From Uranotaenia lowii (Eukaryota; Arthropoda; Insecta; Diptera; Culicidae): a DNA stretch of 64,000 bases. Shown in pieces: positions 33,058 to 44,039 of the stretch. The notes under the pieces are model-generated. The model did no database searches. It was not told the DNA's origin and worked only from the letters and a program-made list of their open reading frames with translations. Numbering within the stretch: position 1 is the first letter of the stretch; each line of letters begins with the position of its first letter. The DNA is taken from assembly GCF_029784155.1 (NCBI RefSeq), contig NC_073692.1, positions 371,439,366-371,503,365 on the forward strand, in the 5' to 3' direction. The position numbers and the translations under genes were made by a program.

Positions 33058-34240
33058 CAGGCTCCTTTCGTTTTTGGCAACACGCTCGAGAATTTTGTAT
33101 TGCCAAAATCGAACGGTTTTTTCATCAACTTTTTTCTTACCTATTAATTAAAATAAACCATTGTTATTATTATTAACTCAATTTTTCATCATTTTTAGAT
33201 ACTTTTAGGTAATTTTTTGTTATTTTTTATCATGTTTTAGACTTATTCAGACCTTTTTTTGTTATGTTCAGAATGTTTGTTATTTTCATCATACAGACCC
33301 CTTTCGTTTTTGGCAACGTTCGATTTTGGCAACATTCGATTTTGGCAACATTCGATTTTGGCAACATCCGATTTTGGCACATGTGCCAAAATCGAACGGT
33401 TTTTAGAAACAACATTACCTTTTAGTTTTCGTTATAACAGGACCAATTAAATTTAGACAAACACCATAAATACGTTTTTATGTTCTGAAATGGTGATAAA
33501 AAGCAACAATAAAAACAAGTTTTTTTTTTCAATTTGTAAAGTACTCAAAAATAACAAAAAGTCGGAAAATTCAAAAAGTTAAAAAAAATTCAAACAAATG
33601 ACTGAAAATGACAAATTACAACTAAAAAATTATGAAGAATGACAAAAACAGCAAATATGGCAAATGAAAACCAACATTATCAACAAAAAAAGAAAAGTGG
33701 AAAATGCATCAAAAACATGATGAAAAACATTAAAATGACTACAAATGGTCGGAAACTGATTAAAAATAACGTTTTTGGTAGTAGTAATAGTCATTTTGTA
33801 AAAATAACTGAAAAATAAAGTTGAGAAAAAAACCGTTCGATTTTGGCAACATTCGCTTTTGGCAACACAAAATGTACGGGCATGTTGCCAAAATCGAACG
33901 GGGTCTGTATTTGTTATTTTTGTCATTTTGCTTCTTCTCATAGATGTGTTTTGTCATTTCTATTCTTTTGTTTGTATTTGTTTTTGAGTTTTTTGAAATT
34001 TCTACGTTTTTCGTCATTATGGAATGCTTTTTTTTTTTTTGAATTTTTTGTTTTTGATGCTATATTTTTTCAACATTCCAAAATATAAAAACGTATTTTT
34101 GGTGTTTGTCTAAGTTATAGGGGTCCTGTTATAGCGAAAACTATTTGGTAATGTTGTCACAAAACACCGTTCCATTTTGGCACATGTGCCCAAATCGGAT
34201 GTTGCCGAAATTGAATGTTGTCAAAAACGAACGGGGTCTG
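33058..34240. mobile_element. Cluster of elements with iterated TTCGATTTTGGCAAC motif
   Basis: TA-flanked ends CAGGCTCCTTTCG (33058) and CAGACCCCTTTCG (33294) pair with inverted ends GAACGGGGTCTG at 33907 and 34240, each followed by TA. Near the ends TTCGATTTTGGCAACA repeats up to four times in a row (33308-33370), then appears inverted. At least two overlapping or nested copies are present, so assignment of ends to copies is uncertain. The interior is AT-rich with degenerate AAAATGACA tracts. No frame. Confidence 0.6.
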
Positions 34241-34446
34241 TATGTCAAAATATTATAAATTCGACAAAAACGAAATATGACAAAATTGAAAAAAAAATAT
34301 TATTACAACAATGAAAAGGTGACAAAAATGAAGAATATGGAAATAAATGATAAACATTACTAAAATGGAAAAAAAACAAAAACTAGAAAAAATTAAAAAA
34401 GTTAAATGAAGACGTGCGATTCTGAAAAGAAAAGCACTGAAACGTA

Positions 34447-34717
34447 CACAGCAAAATTAGTTCCTGTAAAATTATGCAAATGTCCTGTAACAAAATGGAG
34501 CAGGACATTTACCGTAATTTTACAGGTCGAAAAACAAATTACGTGACATTTAATTTTTAGTGTACAACTTTTTTACAGGACATTTGCTGGAATAATAAAT
34601 GAATCTTCGTTAACTTTTAAGGAAACAATATAAAATTATACGTTTTGTTAATTACAGGTCGATTTATTTTAAAGGTTGCAGTTTCAGTGACACGTAATTG
34701 TAAAAATTTTTTTTGTG
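34447..34717. mobile_element. 271 bp TA-flanked MITE with iterated TCCTGTAAAATTA motif
   Basis: Termini CACAGCAAAATTAG and AAATTTTTTTTGTG, each next to TA (34445-34446, 34718-34719). Inside, TTCCTGTAAAATTA, GTCCTGTAAC, AATTTTACAGGTCG, TTTACAGGACATTTGC and TTACAGGTCG alternate in orientation. The terminal form CACAGCAAAA resembles element E. Confidence 0.6.
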
Positions 34718-34899
34718 TAATATGATTGACGTACTTCAATAGAAAAATCATGTGAGTTCTAAACTTTAAACTATGTTTTCAGATTTCTTCCAATCAGTCC
34801 AAAAAATATGAAACTCGGAATTTAGAGTTCAGAAAACAGAACTAAGTAACCAGATCAGAATATGAATTCTAAGCTCAGTTTTAAATTTAGCCAATAGTA

Positions 34900-36420
34900 G
34901 GCCGACGGAAGACAATGATTCACCCAACCCACTTAATAACCACCCTAGAACCCAAACAATCTTCAATGGGCCAGTTTTCTAAGCGCCCCCCGTTCACTCA
35001 TCGTGAACCCCCAAAACGGGTTTGAAAACTTCTTCCACAAAACTCCTCATTGTGGAATAAATTATCGCCCTCCTACCTACCCACTAGGAACTAATTGACT
35101 GACTGGCCCGGTTGGGTGAAGATGCTGTCCAAAAACAAAAAATAAATAAAACAGAAAATACGGCCCACCGCAGTCGCAACCCACAGCCTGCTCAAACGGC
35201 TTTGTACCACCTTCATTGTCATCAACTTCATCATCAGCGCCTGTCGGCGGTGCGATGACTGTCGTCGTCAATGTCATCGGCGCCTCTCACAACCACCAGC
35301 TTATTTTCTTATAGGTACACCTACCTACTTGCTTACACACACACAAAGGTGGAAGAAAGGAAAAAAATAGCAACAGGAAAGGAGTCATTTTCCCTCCTCA
35401 ACCACCCCCTCAGAATATGCGCTCGAATCCACATTTACGGTGGGGCGGCCGAATGCAGCTTGATTTTCCCGGAAGAAAAACAAAAAGGAAGTATTCTCAT
35501 TTATATGGAAGGAATAGAAACTTTTTCGGTTCTTTCTATCTCGATCTCACTCTAGGTCGTTCTTTAGTTCTCTTAACGCCTAATGTTCGACAAACAAGAG
35601 AAACGAGAAAAACAACAACACAAAAAAACATGATCCTCGGCGAAGGAACGATGCCGACGGATCGTTTTTTTTTGGCTTGTTTCTTGGTATTAGTTCCAGG
35701 CTCCTTGTCGCGTTGTGATGATGAGTTCAATGATGATGATTTCACCCAAGGCTATGTATGTATGAGGAAAAACGAGTGAGGCGAGTGGATGAGGGAGGAT
35801 GCATTCCAGGACAAACCGAATATTGTCACTGGCAGTGACGGACGACAAAAGTGCATCCAGCCAGATGACTACTGACGGCAATCTTTCGTTTTTTTTTTTT
35901 GTGTTCGATCTTCGCACTCTATCATCTTCGACTATCTTGAAACGCTTGAAACACCCAATCAACACCCTACAGGCGGCATCCTTGCAACGCTGTGTGGGTG
36001 AGGATTGTTGTCTGATTTTCTTCTACTTTTGCTGGGTGGATTTCCTTGCGAGTAGAAACATTGATGCTCATTGAAATTGTTCGATTATTTAGTTGATTTT
36101 GTTTATTAAAACTTTTCGAATCTTTGCGATCTACTAATCTACAATAAGTTGCGCGACCACGTTGCTTGCTCGAAATGCTGGGCTGGGTTGGGTGGCTGGC
36201 TGAGTTCACCCCGCGTCCGCCAACCCCGCTGGAATCATCTTCAGGCAGGGACGGCCTTCTTTGATTGTGTGCGTTTGCATGAAGCTCAGCATTTTCGCAC
36301 CGGGTAGGGTGACCATCTGCAACTTTTTTCATCATTTCGGTAAATCTTCGCCAGCTGGTGCGTGCATGTTCATATAAGCTTTCGAAGGCACCGTGCTTGT
36401 GCCCATAATCGAAAAACGCG
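34900..36420. other. Mixed to GC-rich region, no gene recognised
   Basis: Contains GTCGTC/CATCATC microsatellite patches and several short frames on both strands with low-complexity content. Composition resembles the islands at 27440 and 43400 and could be intronic regulatory DNA of the same putative long gene, but no splice-linked frame was found. Confidence 0.35.
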
Positions 36421-37310
36421 GGGATCTAACCAGTAAACTTTTTATTTGTAAATTTGTTTTAATTTGCTTCTTTTAATAATTGAGAACAAAATTAAAACAA
36501 CATTTTTGCAAAATAAAAACAGTTTACGGTTTGGAATCAGGCCACCATAGCGAAATTTTTCAAAATTGTTGAATATTGCTAAAATTTTCAGTTGCGGAAA
36601 AAGACAAAATTAATCATCAAAAATGGCTAAATTATCAAAATCCTGCCTAAGAAAGTTTATTTGTCAAAATGAAAAAAAAATCAACAGAATTGTTAAAGCT
36701 AAAAATTGTTACTTTAATATGTTTGGTGAGCCTACTTGGTTGAATAATTGTACTGAATCAAAGTTGTCGAAAGATTCTCTAAAATTCAACCAAGGTATCG
36801 TGGTTAAATTAAAGAGAATCTTTCGATTGATTGTCCAAATTATGAAAAAAAATTGAAACATTCAAAATCGTTATAATTGTCAAACTTATATACTAACATT
36901 TTCAAAATTTTCTGAATTATAGAAAAATCGAAAGAACCAACCTCGTTCAAACCTCCAATTTGTTCGATATGCCGAAGTTGTATTTAAATTATAAAAATGT
37001 AATAAAATTGACAGAAATTCAAAACCAAAATCAGCGAAAATGTCGTAATGAAAACTTTGATAAAAAAATTATCAAAAAGTCAAAATTTTCAATATTATCC
37101 AAATTTTAGTTATCAAAATTTTCAAATTTGTCAAAATTGTCAAAAAATTGAGAATCGATTATTTCCAAAATTTTGAGAATCTATCAAAATTGTTCAAATT
37201 GTCAAAAATATCCGTTAAGACACAATTTCTTAATATTTGTGTTTCTAAATTGATTGAAAAATTAATTGTGAATGTTTCTGTCTAAATGATCAAAATAGAC
37301 TGTACTGCAT
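36421..37310. other. AT-rich, no gene seen
   Basis: Recurrent TGTCAAAATT/AATTTTCAAAAT patches make this a loose simple-sequence region. No gene motif. Confidence 0.4.
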
Positions 37311-37312
37311 AA

Positions 37313-37540
37313 CGGGTGTTCGCTACGAATCCGGCAGGAACGGGATAGGCAGAGGTGTAAAGAGCGATCTGGCGAATGGGGGATGTCCGAGAAGTTGGAA
37401 AATGGTTGCCATGGAACGAGTGAATTATAAGAATTATGTTCATCGAGCTGTGTCGTGACACGGAAAACAATTATTATTATTATAATTAAAATTTATTAGA
37501 GAACTTTTAACCGCCCGGGTCATTCGGGTCTGTCGGAAAA
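37313..37540 (+). mobile_element. 3' end remnant of a non-LTR retrotransposon
   Basis: The frame 37313-37429 reads ...QERDRQRCKERSGEWGMSEK..NGCHGTSEL then stop. This looks like the Arg/Lys-rich extreme C-terminus of a non-LTR element ORF2, followed by a short 3' UTR and an ATT-ATT-ATT repeat (37470-37483) like the microsatellite tails of such elements. Clade not determined. Confidence 0.35.
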
Positions 37541-37888
37541 CAATGAAAATAAATAAAATATACACCCGATCGGCAAAATTATAAAGATTCCTCAAAATTG
37601 TTAAAATGCACAAAGTTTTCAAAATTGCCACCATTGTTAACCATTTAATGCAAAACTTTTTTTTAATAAGGAATAGAAAGTACTGATTAAGTGAACAGTA
37701 TCATTTTAATTCGAAAAACATTCCACCAAACATTGGCAAATAGGTGCAAGAAGATGATTTTGATTGATTGAGTCTGTAAAATTTAATGAGATGTCAAAAG
37801 CTGTTGGAATAACACCGATTTTCCAAAAAAATTAAATAAAAAAAAACAAAAAAAAATAAAAATTTGGTTTTTGCCATTTTTTAACTTA

Positions 37889-38364
37889 CACAGACCCCGT
37901 TCGATTTTGGCAAATGAACAGTGTTTTAAAACTACATTTGTTAACATTTGGCGCTTTTACAGGACCAAAAAAATTTAGACTCAATTAATTTTAATTCAAT
38001 GTTGTTTAATATGGTTTAATGATCTTGAATGTTATATAACAATTATGTATAAGCTAAATAAAAAAAAAATAATAAAGTTCTACAAAATGACAATTTTTTA
38101 AACTTTTTAAAACAAATACCTACAAACAAAAGATTTAAAAAGATAAAAAAGTAACTAAGAAATTACTGAAAATTACAAATATGGCAAAAATATCAAACAT
38201 GATAAATGAAATTAAAAAAAAAAAGTTTCTGAAGTATGGCAAAAAAATACTGAAAAATGTCAGAAATTGACGAGAAATAACTTAAATTAGGTACAAGTAA
38301 AGAAAAACGAGAAAATCCCATTCGATTTTGGCGGGTGTGTTGCCAAAATGCAGCGGAATCTGTG
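37889..38364. mobile_element. Element with TTCGATTTTGGCAAC motif, further copy
   Basis: Left end ACACAGACCCCGTTCGATTT and right end, inverted, ACACAGATTCCGCTGCATTT; same family as the cluster at 33058-34240. It has fewer motif repeats and an AT-rich interior with degenerate AAAATGACA-like units. Confidence 0.6.
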
Positions 38365-38879
38365 TTCTTTTATATCTTCCAGAAACTCATAATACAGTTA
38401 AGGAAATATTATGATTTTAATACCTTTTAATCTATAAAAAAAATTGTGAATATATGACTGATAATGTAGAACAGCAAAATTTTTGAAATTTGAAAAAAAT
38501 GGTTAAAATTGTCAAAATTTTGAAAAATTTAAAAAATTGCCACAACTGCCAATGCATATATTACAAATCAGACCAATTTGACATTTGAGCGATTTTTTTT
38601 ATTTTCTTCTATTTTTCAGCTCCAGCTCTCTCTAAATGAAGAGACTACATTCAGAAATGAAAAAATTTAAAATATTATTTTTCATGCTTTTTCAAGCTTT
38701 ACCGCGCATATTCACAGTGTTATTTCTCTGGGTGTAATAACTGGGATATTTCTTGCCGAGAAAAATCAAGGTTATTAAAATTTTCGACATTTCGTGGTAG
38801 AAAACAAAGTTTCAGCCAGGACGCTTGAAACTGAGCTAATCGCTTATTTAAGCATCTGTTATATTAAACAGCGGTCAAT

Positions 38880-39010
38880 TAATTAAACCACGTGTTGGAC
38901 AATTAAAGAAAAATGCGTGTATTCTTACTGATTATGTCTTATTAAAATTTTATTTGTTTCCCCTAGCAACTCAAAGTCTAGGCTAACTAGATATTATTTT
39001 CTGCCTCGGT
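38880..39010 (-). repeat. LTR (3') of a gypsy remnant
   Basis: It matches 41630-41775: AAACCACGTGTTGGA, AATTTTATTTGTTTCCCCTA, ACTCAAAGTCTAGGCT and TAGATATTATT occur in order in both. On the minus strand this copy follows the pol C-terminus, so it is the 3' LTR. Confidence 0.7.
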
Positions 39011-39173
39011 AGCATCTCCCCTTTAAGCTAATAGCAGATTTAGTCATCTAACTTCCTTGGAAGACGCACAGATCGCCGAGGACTTTGTTGTAATGGAGTT
39101 GAACATGAAGATGGATCAGGTTCCTGGAAGCCGGGCCGAAGTGTTCATTCAAGATCAGGATAATTGTCTTCTA

Positions 39174-39540
39174 TTTGCGTGACCTCGTCGTGTTCCGGAA
39201 AATCGACAGGAATGGCAGTTGTTCATCTTCTGGTACGATGTCGGTTGGTTGTTGAACGACTGTGGCAGACCCATTTCTGCCACCGAACGGTACAGGAATC
39301 GTTGGTTGCTGAAGATTAAACTCTTCCATCAGGATGTTCAATGGAATTGGAACCTGCTGCTGAAGGTTCATCGCTGGAGCGAATCTTCATCTGGTTTAGA
39401 TGGGATCGATGAACCTTTCGTCGGCCAACTTAGTGATCCAGGAGGACGTTATAGTTGACGTTGCTGATTCTTTCGAGGACCACACCTGGCATCCACTTCC
39501 ATTCATCGTTTGTTGAATACACCTTGGACCCAACTTAAAA
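39174..39540 (-). pseudogene. Integrase C-terminal (GPY/F-like) region of a gypsy remnant
   Basis: Minus-strand reading gives EWKWMPGVVLERISNVNYNV, then FIDPI, typical of the C-terminal end of Ty3/gypsy integrases. A Gln/Pro-rich tail follows (ORF 39171-39371) and ends just before the LTR. There are frame breaks. It belongs with the core fragment at 41047-41560, from which it is separated by an insert of about 1.2 kb. Confidence 0.65.
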
Positions 39541-40139
39541 CCTTCGGTTGCGCTTGAGCAAAGATATTATATTCTATCAAGATACCCGGCTGAACAGTTT
39601 TTCGAACAAGTAGTCTGGGACATCAATTCTTTGTTTACGGTGCTGCCACCAGCGAAAAAGGCTTCAAGCTTTCAAATTGCATTCAAACTTGCAAACACAT
39701 AAGTTTTGCATTTGACCGACGAAACAACCTACACGGACAGAAAAACAACCCACCCAAAACAACAACAACCTAACAGTAGGTTCTAGGGATGAATCATCCG
39801 ACAGGATAAAAATCCCAGAATGAAAAAAAAATTGCTTTACGGTTCTAGTGAGAAAAAAAGATTTACTTGGTAAAATTTGATAAAATTAGAAAATAAAACC
39901 TTAAAATGACCATAAACTATACATGTTATTATTCGGTAACTGTTTTAAGCCTGGAATAATGTGGATTTTAGATAATTTTTTGAAAGATATAATTTAAAAT
40001 TTAATTTATTCAGTTTAAAATTTGTTGAGGAGAATGAAAATAAATATTTTATGTTTTTGCGTATATTGATTGATTGGATCTTAATTCTGAAGCATTTTTG
40101 ATGTATGCCTCCGGGCCATGCCGAATGATTCTGCTGCTA

Positions 40140-40859
40140 TCAGGGCGGTTTCTCCTCCATGTAGGATTCATATGCCGAGAACCGAAACTTCCTCAATTGG
40201 TATTCATCTGTGAATACTAAACGATCCTCCAGGTCGCTCTCAGGGTTACATTTTTTATGTTTCGTTCTTCGCAGGCTTTGTTTGGCTTTGTGCTGAAGAG
40301 ATGAATGAACTCGATGCCGCAATAACGGACCGATTGCCGGTTTTTGTTTCCTTTTGCTTAAAGAATCTAAATGATATCAACATAACCTTTATTAAAAAGT
40401 ACGTCCAAAAATCAAACATCAAATTACTTACACAATTTGTGAAATATTTTGTGTTCCGAGTTGTTGAGCGGACAGAGCTCGTCGTTGGAATTGGCCTATT
40501 GTCGATGCTTATCAACTCACGGTCGTCGAATCCAGTTTCCACGAAAATAGCTCCCTTGTTGTTCACTACAAAAAAATTGTTTACCGGTACATTTTAATAA
40601 AAAAAAACTAAACAACTTACCAGGTATCCAATCAGAATGTTTCAAGAGAATCTGTCTAAGTAACTTGACCGGGGATGCACCCGTCGGGCAAGAAAAAAAT
40701 CTCCGGCTGTGGGAGCAAAACAAAATTTTGGTGATGATTCAAACATTCTTTTTTATGTTAAAAGAACTTACCGAGAAAGCAAATAACCTCAAAAATCTCT
40801 TCACGTCGTGATACATGTCGTATACGATTTAATCTTTTTGATCCGAAAATCTCTTCCAT
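40140..40859 (-). CDS. Candidate small multi-exon gene inside the gypsy remnant
   Basis: Minus-strand exon-like blocks: 40859-40772 (MEEIFGSKRLNRIRHVSRRE), 40706-40621 (ASPVKLLRQILLKHSDWIP), 40565-40434 (NNKGAIFVETGFDDRELI) and 40366-40140 (LVFTDEYQLRKFRFSAYESY, stop). Introns of 65, 55 and 67 nt have GTAAG or GTGTAAG donors and YAG acceptors. Blocks 2-3-4 join in one open frame of about 147 residues; block 1 joins out of frame. It interrupts integrase, so it came in with a later insertion. The family is not recognised; it may be a transposon-borne accessory protein or a captured host fragment. No catalytic motif seen. Confidence 0.4.
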
Positions 40860-41046
40860 TTTCTGCAAATTTAAATGCTAGCTCTGACAACTAACGAAAA
40901 TATCTTTTGAACCCGATGTAAACAAAAACTTCAAAGCATGCTGTTAAAATTTTCGAAAAAGGGTTAAAGTTTTATTCGTCAATATGATTTTGGCGCTAGT
41001 GTTTTGTCCCCGAAATTTCTCAGAAGCCGATAGTACCTGGCTTGAG

Positions 41047-41560
41047 TTACTTTCTGACAGGTGGATACGTTGGGTGCAGAAAATCCAAAGTTTTGCGCAT
41101 GGAACGTCCTAGCATCATGTTGTCGGGTGATTTCCCACCTAGCACGACGGACGGTGTAGAACGATAGATGTGCAGGAACGTTTGAAGTGCTGTTGCAGTT
41201 GATGTCTCTCCTCCCCCGATGGTTTCTTCAAAGATTCTTTCAGAGTGTCCACAAACCGTTCCACTTGGCCATTGGATTGCGGATGATACGATGCTGTACG
41301 GAGATGAACGACTGCTAACTCCTCGCAAAATTTCCGGAACATAGCGAATTGTCAGTCACGATAAGCGTTGGTATGCCGAAGCGGGCAAAACATTCTCAAA
41401 GAATTGTAGTGGAACTTGTTGGAGATCTCGTCTGAAAAATTTCCGGCCAGTTTGTGAAGGAATCCACAACGACCAGATAGAAGAATCCTTCCACAGGACC
41501 GGCAAAATCTATCAAAAATATCTCCGACTTCGACCAGATTTCCGTTGCGACTACTCATTT
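41047..41560 (-). pseudogene. Integrase core of a gypsy remnant
   Basis: Minus-strand segments in two or three frames: VVVDSFTNWPEIFQ (first catalytic Asp), FGIPTLIVTDN (second Asp), then YHPQSNGQVERFVDTLKESL (catalytic Glu) and FLHIYRSTPSVVLGGKSPDN. The order and spacing are those of the Ty3/gypsy integrase DDE core. Frameshifts near 41340 and 41240 and an in-frame stop make it inactive. The 5' LTR lies about 70 bp upstream on the minus strand, so gag, protease, RT and RNase H have been deleted. Confidence 0.85.
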
Positions 41561-41629
41561 TCTCGGTTGCTTCGTCTTCAGGACTTGAATACTCGTGCCA
41601 AAAAGGTTTTATTCAACTTCGGTCAGTTA

Positions 41630-41775
41630 TTTAAACCACGTGTTGGATTTAATAGTCCAATGCAGAAAAATGCATTTATTGTTACCGAAGGCTAACTATT
41701 TAATAAATCAAAATTTTATTTGTTTCCCCTAACAGCTCAAAGTCTAGGCTTTCCTACTAGATATTATTCGCTGCC
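41630..41775 (-). repeat. LTR (5') of the gypsy remnant
   Basis: Pairs with 38880-39010 in the same orientation. Together they bracket the internally deleted element 38880-41775. Confidence 0.7.
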
Positions 41776-41888
41776 TCTGTGCTGTGCTGTGCTGCCGCTG
41801 TGAAATTGTATTGAAAATTAACAAACTTTGGAATCTTTTTCCCGAGTTTAAAAAATAATCTGTCTCCCATAATTTAACAATCAAATAT

Positions 41889-42898
41889 TTCTAGAGTTAG
41901 TTTTGATTAGGTCGTATGAACCAATATAACCAAAATTGAGTTTTTGACTGCAAACGATCGATAAAAACGTATTTTACGTTAGGTAAAAACTTGGTTTAAT
42001 TTTGTCAATAAATAACTTTTACAAATTTATTTGAATTTAGGACACATAATGACTTTCTCATTTTCGAGTGTAATTTGGTTTTTGCGACTAGTTGCATTGC
42101 ACTGAATTATCGTGCAAAACAAAGGTCGCAAAATAACATTCCGGCAATTTGGTTTTTGCGACCAAATGCATTTTTTCAAAAAATGCTTCAGCAAGTGTTA
42201 AAAAGTTAACAAATTTAAACGTAAATTGTTAGCGATAGTTGTTTAAGCTATCCAGTTATAAAAAACTTCTTCAATTTGTAAAGAGGTAAGTTAAAAATGC
42301 AAAACTTTTATGAGTGGGCAAAATTTAAATTCCAATTTCATTAGTTTTTCATCACAGAGGTAGCCAACAACACAAAACAGGAAGTGATCAGCAACTCAAA
42401 GTGGAATGGAAATACCTACTTGATGGACAGTCCTTCGCAATACGGATTCCCGGCTGCTTAAGTGGTAAGAGGAAATAGCTACGGACTACAATTACCGTGC
42501 GTTTAGCAGAAAACGGAGATTCCGTCGAGCACATATCACCCGTGGGGACCGGCACATCGGCCAAGGGTGATATGTGCGTAAGTCTTTTTCGTTATGCTCT
42601 TTTTCGTTATGCTGTTTTAAGGTAAAATTTAGCTATATGCAAAACGACGTTTGCGCCAAAAACGAAAAGCCCAAGGTCGTAAGTGCATGTTTACTCGAAA
42701 AACCGTATTTACGCCTGTAGTTAATACTCTAGGCTCTTTTAAATCTATTTTCGCATCGCATACCAAATTTTCAGACAACTCTGAGCAGTATTTTAAAAAT
42801 AAGAATTAAAAATAAGTTACAAAATTTCAACTGCGATTTTCTCGAAACACGTCAGGTGGCTCATACGACTTAATCAAAACAAACTCTAGATTTGCTAT
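41889..42898. mobile_element. 1 kb element with inverted ends, GGTTTTTGCGACC motif and intron-like units
   Basis: Inverted ends: TCTAGAGTTAGTTTTGATTA..GTCGTATGA on the left, and its near reverse complement TCATACGACTTAATCAAAAC..ACTCTAGA at 42865-42898. Inside, TTGGTTTTTGCGACC and GGTCGCAAAA alternate (42070-42165). The centre has donor AAGAG|GTAAGT at 42286 and acceptor ATCACAG at 42357 (72 nt), then exon-like GC-richer sequence (VANNTKQEVISNSK...QYGFPAA stop) to about 42466. Confidence 0.55.
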
Positions 42899-42999
42899 TT
42901 GAACTAAATAATGCAGTCATGAAGTAATTTTTGGTTTGCACCACTCCGAGATATGACGGTTAAAAAGTACAAGTACAAGCTTAAAAATCCCTTATCACG

Positions 43000-43399
43000 A
43001 TAGAACGCTTCCAGATACAAGTTTGAGCGCTGAGGGAAAAATGTGCGAATTTTTATTTCTTACAAATGCTTTGAAGACATTTTCATTGTACGGATTCATT
43101 CACAAAAGTTCGATCCAGAATACTGTATTTTTATACACCCTAACATTTTAATAATTAAATAAAGCATAACTCGCTTACGAAACGCCATATGCATGTGGTG
43201 TATTGGAGAAAGTTGCCCTAAAAAACCGATGGCTTCATCTTTGTAGAGGATTTAAGATTATTAAAGCGCATGGTTTGATGATCATTTTTGTTGAGGACAC
43301 CGTTTGTCTATCTCTTATAGTATCTTCGTACATTTAAAACATTTTTATATTCATGAATACAATATGAACATTACTAAATTAAATATAAAAATCACAAAA
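43000..43399. other. AT-rich, no gene seen
   Basis: No motif or repeat recognised in this stretch before the GC-rich island. Confidence 0.4.
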
Positions 43400-44034
43400 A
43401 GTCACACGAACTACTCCATGTCCTCGTTCGGTACCTTTCTGGGAGCCCTATCGGAAAAGGGGCGCCCGGGCGACCCTCGCATCGTAGTGTGAGTAACAAC
43501 CGGGCCGACCGATGATACCACCAGAGTGGGTTGGTTACTGTCGTTGCTGTACGGCAAACAGGAATAGTCATCGTCATCATCATTGCCACCATCATCGGTT
43601 TGTTTTGCTGTGTGGTGGTTGAATGGGTGTTGTTCGTTCGTCTGTTTCGTCGATTCGACCCGACCCGAACGAGTCCGGAAAGGAGGCCCACCGCATTCGC
43701 ATTTCAATACATCGCCAAGTGCCGGATCGTGGAGACACACGCATGTTTTTCTCGTCGTCGTTTGGTCGTCGCGCGCGTTTGATTCCTGCTACAAGGTTCT
43801 TCTAGAGCTGAACTCGGAAGTGAATTTAGTGTCGTTGGTCCGCGAAAGGGACATCTTCCAGCAAGCAGTCAGTCAGTAGTGGAATAAATCCGGGTATTTC
43901 GTAGTTAGTTGGAGGACAGCCGCAAAAGATTAGGACTTTTCGGGAGAAGTGTTTCAGTTGAAGTGAATTAGTTGTGAAGTTTTGTTAGTTTGTGAGTGAA
44001 TCGCCCGGAGGTGGAAAAACCCCATCGGCCCAAG
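43400..44034 (+). promoter_or_regulatory. GC-rich island with candidate untranslated first exon
   Basis: CpG-rich sequence, then AGCAGTCAGTCAGTAG at about 43866-43881 containing insect initiator (TCAGT) matches. A purine-rich, 5'-UTR-like stretch follows and ends CCCAAG|GTGAGT, a consensus donor (intron starts 44035). No ATG opens a long frame between initiator and donor, so it would be a non-coding first exon. It could be an alternative promoter of the same gene as the exon at 28262. Inference from composition and signals only. Confidence 0.4.
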
Positions 44035-44039
44035 GTGAG

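Noticed and set aside
33294..33380. CRISPR-like array of TTCGATTTTGGCAAC repeats
   Set aside because: Repeats are adjacent without unique spacers, also occur inverted, and lie at transposon ends in eukaryotic DNA.
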